64,000 nucleotides of DNA, taken from positions 1-64,000 of the forward strand of contig JAOPGA020001156.1 of the NCBI GenBank assembly GCA_026419775.2, read 5' to 3'. Shown one piece after another: positions 51,549 to 60,681 of the stretch. Within the stretch, counting starts at the first letter, position 1, and every line of letters begins with the position of its first letter. Under the pieces are notes generated by a model. That model did no database searches. It was not told the origin of the DNA and was given only the letters and a program-made list of their open reading frames with translations. The DNA comes from Acrasis kona (lineage: Eukaryota > Heterolobosea > Eutetramitea > Acrasida > Acrasidae). The position numbers were made by a program, and so were the translations under genes.

Positions 51549-52964
51549 TTACAGCAATGACTCCACCAAGCCTTCAAATTCATTTTCAAACAATCCAGTA
51601 TTGTAACCATCTTCCAAAATAGAAGTTAAATTTAGAGTTAAAAAGTCCGTCTCTTCATATACATCACAAACAGCGGACGACTGTTGATTTTTTATTATGT
51701 TCTGTTGGTTTGTATATTCCCATATCACCTCTTCTAACCTACTCTTCAGATCGTTCAATCTGTACAACCATAAATTAGACGAGTTGGAAATGTTTTTAAC
51801 GGCCGTGTAGTCGTCCTTCAGTATTTGTAAAAGTACGTCTCTGTCTTCCGATCCACTTTCAAAATCTTCAAGGTGAATGTTGGCGGCTGCGTCAATGATG
51901 AAACCAATCATCTTAAAAATCACCTTGTTGTCGATAATCATTCTTGTAATGTAATCGGCTTCTCTTCTAGCGTTCACATGGTGTCCATTATTTTTGTAAA
52001 ATTCCATGAAGGCGCCATGTATCACGATACTGGTGACCCAATGTTTCATTTGAAGCATGTGGTTGGTGGGGTTGAAAACTTCTTGAAACATGTTGGATAT
52101 AGTTGTTAGTCCGTTCAAACCAAGCGGAAGCGAATTGTTTGTGTTGGTGCAAATGTCAGAATAAAGCGCCTCGACTTGTTCTTGGGAAAACATTTCCGTA
52201 AGAAAGGGGGACTGTGGGAAGTGAGGATTTTGTCCATACATTGTTTTGATGGAGTAACATCTCTCAGTGTACCTCTTTAAAATGAGTTGCATGTCTTTTT
52301 GGTTGTCGAGTAACTGCATTACTGCACTATACTCGTGTTGTATAAAGAGTAGTCTTGGATCCAGTGCGTTCCGTTGCATTTGGTTATCTATAAAGTGTTT
52401 CACGAGGCTTGCATAGACAGCCGCACGTGGAAAGTCAGCATCCACTACGCAGTATGATGCTAAATAACAGCAACAACCTGCGGTTGTGTAATTGTTGGTT
52501 ATCGTGTCGATGCACGGTGCCACTAAAGTGCGTGCTTTTTCAAAGTACTTGCCACTATCTTCTGGAAGTCCCCAGTACTTTGATAACATTGCATAAACGT
52601 AATAGACCACTCCCAACTCCTCTGGGGAAATTGAGGGATCGTTCACCTGAACTCCCTCTCTGTCTCTTTCTATTATTATTTGTGCTTTCGTAATTGCTTC
52701 TTCTGTGACCACTGGCATGTTGTAGGTTATGATGTTGGCCAATATTGTTTTTATGTCCACTCCCGAAAGTATACCAGGAAGATGGTCTTCCAGTCGTTTT
52801 TTGGTTCTCTCTTCCACGAATTGTACTTTGTTGTCGTACACACAGGTCTTTCTTCTCTTGCAACATAGACCACATGAGGGTAATTTTTTATCGCATCGCT
52901 TGTGTTGCCTTCTGCAGGTTATACATGACGATTTGGCAAGCGTCTCAATTTGGCCTGGCAACAT
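51549..52964 (-). CDS. Zn2Cys6 binuclear-cluster transcription factor
   Basis: A 471-aa single-exon protein. Residues 14-41 form C-x2-C-x6-C-x6-C-x2-C-x6-C (CITCRRQHKRCDKKLPSCGL, then CCKRRKTC), the Gal4-type DNA-binding cluster that holds two zinc ions. The remaining sequence is helical (residues about 110-330) like a fungal middle-homology region, without a clear PF04082 signature, and ends in an acidic segment (ILEDGYNTGLFENEFEGL) that may be an activation domain. Family members bind CGG-type sites. Outside fungi the class is small. Confidence 0.85.
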   Translation of the reverse strand: MLPGQIETLAKSSCITCRRQHKRCDKKLPSCGLCCKRRKTCVYDNKVQFVEERTKKRLEDHLPGILSGVDIKTILANIITYNMPVVTEEAITKAQIIIERDREGVQVNDPSISPEELGVVYYVYAMLSKYWGLPEDSGKYFEKARTLVAPCIDTITNNYTTAGCCCYLASYCVVDADFPRAAVYASLVKHFIDNQMQRNALDPRLLFIQHEYSAVMQLLDNQKDMQLILKRYTERCYSIKTMYGQNPHFPQSPFLTEMFSQEQVEALYSDICTNTNNSLPLGLNGLTTISNMFQEVFNPTNHMLQMKHWVTSIVIHGAFMEFYKNNGHHVNARREADYITRMIIDNKVIFKMIGFIIDAAANIHLEDFESGSEDRDVLLQILKDDYTAVKNISNSSNLWLYRLNDLKSRLEEVIWEYTNQQNIIKNQQSSAVCDVYEETDFLTLNLTSILEDGYNTGLFENEFEGLVESLL

Positions 52965-53759
52965 TTTTATTGAGCATTCATCAGTAGACCCATTTAGAAT
53001 TTTCCCACCTAAAAATACAATTTGAAACTTTCAAAGACAATTTCTCATGTACTTCAGAAAATGTAGCTTTATTCAATAATGTTTCCATGCACCGAAAATT
53101 GCTCAAGAAGCACATCAACTACAGCATCAACCTTTGCTTCAAGTGTGACTATCGCTTCTTCGTTTTTTATTTATTATTCTTCGCTTGGTGGGGCCTTACA
53201 GCTTTTTTCAGTCAAACTGAAGAGAGAAGCTTCTACAGTTCCAACCTTGTTCCAATATAAACCTAGGAGGCCTGTACATCTACAACTGTATGGTATGAAC
53301 AAGGCAAGTCTCTGTTATATGTAATACGTTTAGTTGTTACTGTTGTACATTTTCCAACTTTGTGATATAGTTGTCAGAGCACTATTGAACAATTTTTTTC
53401 TTCTCTTTGTTTGGTTTTTGTTCTTTTTGTATTTTTTTAGTCTCCTTGTTTGGTTTTGTATAAAATCAATTTCTTGATGCTATTATAAAATGATATTTCT
53501 GATACACTTTGATTGTGGGAGGGTTGGTGGTTTGTTTTGTCATTTTTGTTTTTTATTTAGTTGACCAAAGCTTACAAAAAATTGGAAGCAATTTTTAAAT
53601 TTGATGTTTTAAGCACAGGCTATTCCAGATTATATACGTAAAGATGGCTTTCTCCGACTGTCTGATAATCGTTGGAGCAACAAAAAAATGTTAATGTCAG
53701 TTTCTTTCCGGAACAATTAATATTAACCAAAAGTATTTGACATTTGACTGAATGCAAAC
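52965..53759. other. Intergenic region with a possible short minus-strand gene
   Basis: On the minus strand at about 53320-53075 a coding-like stretch (YWNKVGTVEASLFSLTEK, then after a possible 45-nt intron IVTLEAKVDAVVDVLLEQF) ends with TAA and an AATAAA. No ATG was found upstream, so it is noted but not called. 53380-53600 is T-rich low complexity. Confidence 0.3.
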
Positions 53760-56700
53760 ATGAGCACAGACAGGGGCGTCGAGACGAAGGAAATCCATCA
53801 CAAGCTAACAAGAAGCAACAGTTCAATTTTCGAAAAGATTAAAAGAAGATCGGTGCTTGTGAAAAATGCACTCACAAGCAATGGAGCTTTAATTGATACA
53901 CAAGATTTTAGTAACTATGCAGCACAAAGAGAGCGCACAAGAGAACTCCAAGGAACCATGAAGTCACCAACAAGCCCTTACTCTCCCATCTCTCCTCTAA
54001 ATTCCGTCGTAAAGATGGATCAAGAATATGAGTACGATGAAGATGAAGTGGACGCGGATGCAGAGCCTCCTGCTAGCGTTTATGAAGTTATTGTGTCAAT
54101 GTCTCCTGAGCACATTCCCCAACTCACAAGTACACTAGACCAACAACCAGTTAAATGTTTCTCTTTGAATCTAAGAGGACGTAAAATGAAGGACAAGCAA
54201 TTCATATTCATACAAGAGGCCTTCACAATGCTTCATCAAACCATCGAGTCTAATTCTCCTTATAAGTCCTCACTTCCTCCGCAGTCAACAAACAATAAGC
54301 CAGGTCCGACAGTTTTAGATGGTATTGAGTACTATGGGTCTAGTGATGTGTTGATTCGATCGATTGATGTAGGAAAGAACCAGTTGACCATTGTTGGATT
54401 AAAGACCTTTTTCGATACAGTCGCCCTCGTCAACCAAGACGATGCACCATCAACAATAAATGCATTACGCATCAGACTAGATAAAAATCTATTGGATGAT
54501 GAAGCTTGTTTATACATTGCAAACATTTTAAGGAGCCCCCTCAGTCGTATACAATCGTTAGATCTTTGCTTCAACAATAAAATCACTGATCTTGGAATTC
54601 GTCATCTTTGCGACGCTCTAGTAGCACAACAAGTAGAACCCGAACTGAGCGATGGTCAACACATTAAATTAAAGTCGCTAAGCATCATTGGAACAGGCCT
54701 TACCGACATTGGACTCCGTAACGTTCTTGAAATGATTTCCATCAACCACCACATACAAAGACTTGATTGTCACAGGACCAAATCAACAGTAAGAGAAGAT
54801 GCCATCTTTTTGGATCCCTTGATGCTAGGAGAACTCATCACCTACTTGAGGCGCAACAAAGGAGAGAGCGTTGAATATGCAGTGACAGCAAAAAATGTTC
54901 CTATTAACGACCTAAGACCACAAATGGCCCAATCCCACGCCGAACGTTTAATTGAGAGGAGTCATTCGAAACTAATGAGTTATCAGGTCATGAACTCTGA
55001 GAATGGATGGAGAGTGGAAAGAGACATTATAGAGTCACAAATAAGAAGGTTGATTAGAGAAAATGAATTAACAAGAGCAGAAGCCGAAGCCAAAAAACCT
55101 TTAATTACTTATCAAGAACCGGAAGAATCCAAAAGTACCTCTCACGACCAGTCATCAACATTAATTGATTCCAATGATGAAGAACAAGTCGATCCATCAC
55201 AATGCAAGATCAATCAAGTTACCGTTTCGCATCAAACCAATTCCAAAAATCAACTCCACGTTCAACTCTTCAGCAAAAAATCACAACCCATCACTCACGG
55301 AGGTCAACTCTTCGACGTTCAGTTAAGCAACATTGACGGAAAATTCATCTCTTCCAAACACTTTAAAACATTTTTACATGATTTTGATGATGGAACATAT
55401 TCAATCACATACTTTTTGGATCCACTATTAACAAAGGGTCAATACGATCTTCACATTAAATTGGATACTTTGAATCAACAATCCAATCAACAACACCTCC
55501 AAGGATGTCCATTAAGAATTAATGTGGAAAATGGACCCATTCCAAAATTAAGTAAATTAGAGTCGCATCACAATACTTTTAAATCCATTGTTGGTCAGCC
55601 CCTAAAGTACTCCATTCATTTGAACGATCGTAATGGTCAACCAGTCGATTCGAATCAAGATGGTCAACCATCCACATTTATCATGTTGGCTAATCGTTAC
55701 GAATCATATGATCCCCATGTTCAGAATCTAATTTTGGACGTTCAATCCGTTACAATCACAAACGATCACAAATCAGAAAATGGCGGCATTTTTAATGTGG
55801 AAATCATTCCCGATCAACCTGGAATTTACCTCATCGAATGTCTCGGTAAGAATCACATCACCGATGGATTCGATCACTTGTTGAATTCTCCAATTCTCCT
55901 ATCGGTCAACCCGGTACTTCATCCCGTCTTTTGCCGCGCGAGAGGACCTGCACTTGAACCTAGACAGTTGGGCGGTAAAAATAACACATTTACTATTTTT
56001 AGCATGGACCGAATGGGTAATCACATTAGAAGTGGCGGAGAAGAGTTTACTGTGGAGATGTTTGATTCTGACGGAAATTTAATTTCTAGAAATGTACAAA
56101 TCGTTGATAATAAAGATGGTTCGTATTTGGTCAACTTGGACCAAACACAAACTTTTAATAGTGGTGAATATTGTTATCATGTTAAGCACTCTTCTGGTGT
56201 GCACTTGTTTAATTCTCCATTTAAAGTTTTGATCTATCATGATGAGGTCATGTCCGCACAAGAGAGTAGCCTTGTTGAAGTTGGTAGAGTTTATGAAGGA
56301 CAAACACATTACTTGCACGTCCAATGCCGTAACCAAAGTGGCGAAACGATTCCTGTGGATCATCGTCGCTTGGATTTAAACATTCGGTTGGACCAACCGC
56401 AAGGTGAACCTTTAGTGGTCCGCAGTGCTCAGAACAGCGACTTTGATCATCGAAATGGTCACTTGCTTGTCCGTTGGAAACCTGTTGTTAGTGGAAAATA
56501 TGCTGCCCATGCCCAATTGAAACATGCGACTGCTGGTGATGTGAACTTGAAAAACTCTCCAACTACAATTGTAGTTCATCCTTATGATCAGGCACCACAC
56601 AATAGTCATATTGTTGTGAGGATGAAACAGGACGGAAGTAAACAAAGTGCTTTGGTGATCTTGAGAAATCATATGGGAAAGAGCGTAGGTAGAGGTGGGG

Positions 56701-56876
56701 ATAAGGTTGTTTGTAACGTGAAGCATACTGGTTCTGGGGATGAGATGTCGAGTAATGTCAAGGATTTGAATAATGGTGCCTATCAGTGTGATTTTGATTT
56801 ATTGCTTCCTGGACATTATCAAGTTAACTTTATTGTAAATGACCAAACGCCAATTTGTAGGTCTTGTACTTTGTGA
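53760..56876 (+). CDS. Leucine-rich repeat - filamin repeat protein
   Basis: A 1038-aa single-exon protein. Residues 1-110 are disordered with SPTSPYSPISP sites. Residues about 125-400 hold ribonuclease-inhibitor-like LRRs (SIDVGKNQLTIVGLKTFFD, RIQSLDLCFNNKITDLGIRHL, IQRLDCHRTK). After a linker, residues about 495-1038 contain filamin/ABP280-type Ig repeats: each has the D.dGtY..tY core (DDGTYSITYFLDP, KDGSYLVNLDQTQ, NNGAYQCDFDLLLPGHY). Filamin repeats crosslink or scaffold actin-binding proteins; no calponin-homology actin-binding domain is present, so LRRs replace it. Likely cytoskeletal or signalling scaffold. Confidence 0.8.
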   Translation: MSTDRGVETKEIHHKLTRSNSSIFEKIKRRSVLVKNALTSNGALIDTQDFSNYAAQRERTRELQGTMKSPTSPYSPISPLNSVVKMDQEYEYDEDEVDADAEPPASVYEVIVSMSPEHIPQLTSTLDQQPVKCFSLNLRGRKMKDKQFIFIQEAFTMLHQTIESNSPYKSSLPPQSTNNKPGPTVLDGIEYYGSSDVLIRSIDVGKNQLTIVGLKTFFDTVALVNQDDAPSTINALRIRLDKNLLDDEACLYIANILRSPLSRIQSLDLCFNNKITDLGIRHLCDALVAQQVEPELSDGQHIKLKSLSIIGTGLTDIGLRNVLEMISINHHIQRLDCHRTKSTVREDAIFLDPLMLGELITYLRRNKGESVEYAVTAKNVPINDLRPQMAQSHAERLIERSHSKLMSYQVMNSENGWRVERDIIESQIRRLIRENELTRAEAEAKKPLITYQEPEESKSTSHDQSSTLIDSNDEEQVDPSQCKINQVTVSHQTNSKNQLHVQLFSKKSQPITHGGQLFDVQLSNIDGKFISSKHFKTFLHDFDDGTYSITYFLDPLLTKGQYDLHIKLDTLNQQSNQQHLQGCPLRINVENGPIPKLSKLESHHNTFKSIVGQPLKYSIHLNDRNGQPVDSNQDGQPSTFIMLANRYESYDPHVQNLILDVQSVTITNDHKSENGGIFNVEIIPDQPGIYLIECLGKNHITDGFDHLLNSPILLSVNPVLHPVFCRARGPALEPRQLGGKNNTFTIFSMDRMGNHIRSGGEEFTVEMFDSDGNLISRNVQIVDNKDGSYLVNLDQTQTFNSGEYCYHVKHSSGVHLFNSPFKVLIYHDEVMSAQESSLVEVGRVYEGQTHYLHVQCRNQSGETIPVDHRRLDLNIRLDQPQGEPLVVRSAQNSDFDHRNGHLLVRWKPVVSGKYAAHAQLKHATAGDVNLKNSPTTIVVHPYDQAPHNSHIVVRMKQDGSKQSALVILRNHMGKSVGRGGDKVVCNVKHTGSGDEMSSNVKDLNNGAYQCDFDLLLPGHYQVNFIVNDQTPICRSCTL

Positions 56877-56935
56877 TAATAAATCCTCACATACTCGTAA
56901 TTAAGAGTTTATTATTGAACGCGTGATGTCAATTA

Positions 56936-57286
56936 TCAAATCTGACAGTTGTTTTCGGCTGTGTCTTTTTTGATGGATTTTTGCTTGTGTATCTCCCTCC
57001 TCAGAGTGTACATAAGCATAATGGTTTGTTTTTTGGCGTCACCTAACGTTTTCACTGCATCCCTACTTTTGTGTTTCTCTTCCTTTATCAAATGCTCAAC
57101 ATACTTATTGTCCTCTATAATTTTATAGAGTTCACCCAAGAGCCTTTCTTTGTTCTTCAGCGCTTTTCTTTTTTCGATGAGAAGAAGTTGTATTGATATG
57201 TTGTTGTCTCTTTCATTCAATTGCATGTGCTGTGTTATTTTATGTTCAAATATTTGCTGGAGTCTCGTATTGTAAGGATTGCTCAA
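56936..57286 (-). CDS. Small coiled-coil protein
   Basis: A 116-aa, almost entirely helical, Lys/Glu-rich protein (LLIEKRKALKNKERLLGELYK, KQTIMLMYTLRREIHKQKS). No TM or signal. Size and layout are like small MICOS, dynein-light-chain-associated or centrosomal coiled coils, but no family is recognised. Stop is 60 bases from the convergent filamin gene. Confidence 0.5.
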   Translation of the reverse strand: MSNPYNTRLQQIFEHKITQHMQLNERDNNISIQLLLIEKRKALKNKERLLGELYKIIEDNKYVEHLIKEEKHKSRDAVKTLGDAKKQTIMLMYTLRREIHKQKSIKKDTAENNCQI

Positions 57287-57397
57287 TGATTATTAATGAC
57301 TGTAACTTTATAACGAAGCCTAGTAGAAAAATACAATATATGATATTTAAAAGCAAAGTACTTATTCAAGAAGATTTTCAATCAGATGCAAATAAAT

Positions 57398-58229
57398 TTA
57401 TTCAAATTGATTAAAAATTTCCTTCTTATAATTGTCAATTAACTTCAAGTCTGGTGGGCAACTGAGTTTACTTATCCTGACTTTATTACATCCGTACCCA
57501 AGACAAACAATAGGCACATGATGTGTAAAGTTTAATGCCCGGTACCCTGTCTCCTTCCCACATACACATCCGTCAATTATGGTGTAAATGTTTCCAATTC
57601 CACCCATGTCTGTTAAATCAAAAATAATTTGTATTTTCTTGTTCAGTAAATGCAAATCCGAGTGATGCTTTGCACAAAACCCCTTTAAACAGGTTAAAAA
57701 GTTGATGAAACTAACTTACGCCTCTACCAATCATACACTGCCCTGGTCTATAGTAAGGAATTAATCCCACCATCACCATTTTGTCCTTGTTCATGCATTC
57801 AATGACCAACTCCAGAAAATATATCTCTCCCCACTTGTATCTCGCATTAATAGGAATAATGTTCCACCCACCAGAATTACCACTGTCCTCTGCGACCGTC
57901 TCGTTCGCGCTCAAAACAACATGTTGGAGTCCTGGTTTGCTTACAACGAATTGAAGATTTTGTTGAACCGTGTCTCTCATCAGCCTAATAAAGCTTGGTG
58001 CGAGGTGTTCATTATGATTATTATCCGCTGACACAATATCAATGTCTGAGAAGTATAACTGCTCTGCTGAACTCATTCGCCAACTTGCTCGGTGGGGTAT
58101 CACGTCCTTAGCTTTCAGATCAAAATATTTTTTTGACTCGGAGTGACGTATTGGATTTAACCTGTTAAAAGTCAAAGGAATGGTACCGATCTCCTGCTCA
58201 GTAACTGGCGTTACCACTTGATTTCCCAT
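57398..58229 (-). CDS. SPRY/B30.2-like domain protein, possibly myristoylated
   Basis: Exons 58229-57720 and 57682-57398 (37-nt intron, GTAAGT..AAAG) give 264 aa. MGNQVVTPV has the N-terminal Gly and small residues of a myristoylation site. The central part (GGWNIIPINARYKWGEIYFLELVIE, then MVMVGLIPYYRPG) and the second exon (IIFDLTDMGGIGNIYTIIDG, ALNFTHHVPIVCLGYG) follow the SPRY order of ligand-binding loops (W..iP, G...). The call is moderate. A TATATAAATAG-like motif lies only 3-12 bases from the ATG, so translation might begin further in. Confidence 0.5.
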
Positions 58230-58603
58230 ATCTATTTATATGGTGACTGACGGATGATGTCAAACATGAATTATTTGTAAGCTTATTTAAAGAAAGTATT
58301 GGAAAATGGAACAGATTTTATCACATAAATCACTCAATATTTTTGTTATAGTAAGTGGCGTATATAAGTGTGGACTTGCATTGGTCAATTTAAAAAGACG
58401 ACACTAATTACAATGATTACTATCATATGGCCTACTCTCGAGTGCAGAACACACTAAAGGATAAATCCAGGGGTATAATTATGTAGTCGCACTATTTAAC
58501 AATTCATATCGGATTGAGAGTTGATAAAAGCACTTGACATTCCTCAAATTTGGTCTTTAGTGAACAATATCAACACTCGCAAAATTTATTGGAAGGTTAA
58601 AAT

Positions 58604-58685
58604 TGCATTGACGGGGATTTTCTAATAAAACGAACCCCGGTCTAGACGATGGCAACGTCCAATTCTACCACTAAACCATCAATGC
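58604..58685 (-). tRNA. tRNA-Gly(GCC) with an 18-nt T-loop, possibly a pseudogene
   Basis: Minus strand. Acceptor stem GCATTGA/TCAATGC pairs 7/7; the A box TGGTTTAGTGGTAGAA is canonical; anticodon stem GGACG/CGTCT (one G-U) carries loop TTGCCAT, anticodon GCC. The T stem CGGGG/CCCCG pairs 5/5, but the loop is TTCGTTTTATTAGAAAAT, 18 nt instead of 7. Removing 11 nt (TTTTATTAGAA) gives the standard TTCGAAT. The extra segment interrupts the B box and contains TTTT, a Pol III terminator. A TTTT follows the 3' end at about 58596-58600. Either a recent insertion killed it or it is an ectopic intron. Confidence 0.75.
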
Positions 58686-59000
58686 ATGTGATATAATTTT
58701 TTATTATCATGATTGATAACCTTGATGTGCAGGAAAAACTGTGTATTCTGCCTTAGTCGTCAACACACGAAACAGTATTTCTATTTAGTTGAATCTTTAA
58801 TTGACGAGGAACACTGTCGCTTCATGCGTGAGGCAATTAAGAAACGCAGAATGTACCTGTTTGAAATGGTTTGAATTGTTTAATTACCAGTTGTCGATAA
58901 ATTGAATTCTTCAAGGCTCTAACGATAGCGTCCACTCCGATTAAGTTCCCAGTCGTAGCATTGTTGGGCGGATATATAAAGCTTTGAGCATCAAATTAAT
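58686..59000. other. Intergenic region
   Basis: About 310 bases between the tRNA-like gene and the right duplicate. A GATATATAAAG element occurs at 58970-58980 on the plus strand with no gene behind it. No other feature is supported. Confidence 0.4.
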
Positions 59001-60127
59001 TAATAGTTCTCCTCATGTCTCATCAATTGCAGTAATCGTTAAAGTTGAGTTGAATCAACCTTCATTACAATGAGTCACCTAACTTTCTTTTACAGATGCC
59101 AAAAAGTTGTCGATAAGGAAAGATAACATTCGCATAATACAAAATTAATTTTATTTACATTTATCTACGTGCTGCAATTTGTAACAAGCCGGCAATTAGA
59201 TACAATGAACCAGCAATGACCCACAAGACACCTGCTTCAGTTTGGAATGACCTGCTGAAGAATGTTCTGAGGAAACTAGTCCATGCGATGGAACCTAACA
59301 ACAAAAGAACTGAAGCGACAGTGTACATGACTGTTGCAATACCGTTCAAGTACAAACTTGAGATTAGACTCTTTGGTGCAACTTCGAAGGTGGTGGCACC
59401 GTTAGTGCGACTAGTCAAGTTGTTCATGTAGGTGTGGTACAAGTAAATACCATCCACAATGGCACCATAGTTTCTTAAGAGGAAGTAGGCAAGGATTAAT
59501 GAGGAACCAATAATCCAAATAATAGTACCGGCGTTGAAGGTATCAAATCTATCTGTGCCTGATAACCATAAAGCGGCACCAATAATCATAAGGATGCTTC
59601 CCAAGAAGAAGGCAATGCTTCCGATGATGTTCAAAAAGTGATATGGTGTCCTTGAGTTCTTGTTTCCAAGGTCAAATCCTCCAATGAAGGAGAATACAGA
59701 TGCTAATGTGAAGAAGGAGAAGGCGATAATCCAGAGAACGCCACTGGCGACGTAGTGATATCCAAAGTCAGCCAAACTGATGGCGGCACCGACTAGTAGT
59801 AGAACGCCTCCGATAAACATTGATAGACCCATGAGGGCACCCATGATTTGGGATAGTACTTGTGACTTGGCTTCGACTGGTGCGGCATAAGCTGTTTGTG
59901 TGACTGTGGTTTGAGTGACGGTGGTTGCTCCTGGACCGTCTAAAACTTTTGTTGGTACAGTTGTTGGTAATAGAGTGTTTGCTGTTGACATGTTGTTGTG
60001 TTTTTTTTGTGTATAGAGAAGATAATTGTCTCGTTCTTTAAATAGAGGAAAACTAAAAATAAAGAGTTAAAAATATTTATTTCTTCTTTAAGGAGGATGA
60101 AAATAAAGTGTCAAATTGAATTCACGA
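59001..60127 (-). repeat. Right copy of the 1.1-kb inverted duplication
   Basis: Reverse-oriented partner of 32915-34040, about 25 kb away. Contains promoter, coding region and 3' flank. Differences include GTCGTGAATTC versus CCGTAAATT at the outer edge and single substitutions in the leader; sequence beyond both borders is unrelated. Confidence 0.9.
59161..59991 (-). CDS. Six-TM hydrophobic protein, copy B
   Basis: Encodes exactly the same 276 residues as the gene at 33050-33880. About nine third-position differences (for example CAAACC for CAAACG, TCA for TCC, GGC for GGT, ACC for ACT) are all silent. This shows the duplication is not an assembly artefact and that selection or recent conversion has held the protein constant. 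TATA-like TATTTAAAG is at 60036-60044. Function unknown, probably abundant membrane protein. Confidence 0.8.
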   Translation of the reverse strand: MSTANTLLPTTVPTKVLDGPGATTVTQTTVTQTAYAAPVEAKSQVLSQIMGALMGLSMFIGGVLLLVGAAISLADFGYHYVASGVLWIIAFSFFTLASVFSFIGGFDLGNKNSRTPYHFLNIIGSIAFFLGSILMIIGAALWLSGTDRFDTFNAGTIIWIIGSSLILAYFLLRNYGAIVDGIYLYHTYMNNLTSRTNGATTFEVAPKSLISSLYLNGIATVMYTVASVLLLLGSIAWTSFLRTFFSRSFQTEAGVLWVIAGSLYLIAGLLQIAARR

Positions 60128-60681
60128 CATTGAGCTGTAAATCTCTTATTACAATATCCAACAATTTGTTTTGATTTGTGAGCAAAACAATGATTAACAA
60201 CGGGACGGTTCGACCAAACCTATTGTTTTGAAAACACAGCGTGAGTAGCATAAGCTTATTGCATTCGCCAATTGTCGCAAGCCCGGATAATTCAATCTCA
60301 GAGTGTAGGTGGTCAGAGGAAATCAGGCTGAGTGTGGAGCATGGGTGGGGATAAAGTTGCTGCCAATATCAGAGAGGTTCCAAGATTTGTTTAGTAAAGT
60401 TGAAAATGCGTTGGAGGAGAGGCAGTCAAGGGTAGGAAATAAATAATTATTGAGGTTGTTGCAGTTTAAGTACTATTAGATAGATAATTTCATTTACAAT
60501 GCTTTATTTTTATCCATTGAAATGTATTGGTGCGTGCGAGCGAACTCCAAATGATCGGATTTAATCTATCTGGGAGTTAATTTCGCCTGGTCCGATTTTG
60601 AGAAAAGTCCTACCATGTCGGACCGCAGTTGTGTACAAAAACGGATGTCTTTTTCACACCACTAACCAAGAAAAAAAGAGA
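60128..60681. other. Divergent intergenic region
   Basis: About 550 bases between the duplicate and the NOX gene. An in-frame extension upstream of 60682 has no ATG. No RNA gene or repeat was seen. Confidence 0.4.

Noticed and set aside
53079-53324. Plus-strand 81-aa ORF
   Set aside because: Ser/Thr-rich low complexity; the opposite strand looks more coding but lacks an ATG.
58970-58980. TATATAAAG promoter on plus strand
   Set aside because: No gene follows; it runs into the 3' flank of a minus-strand gene.
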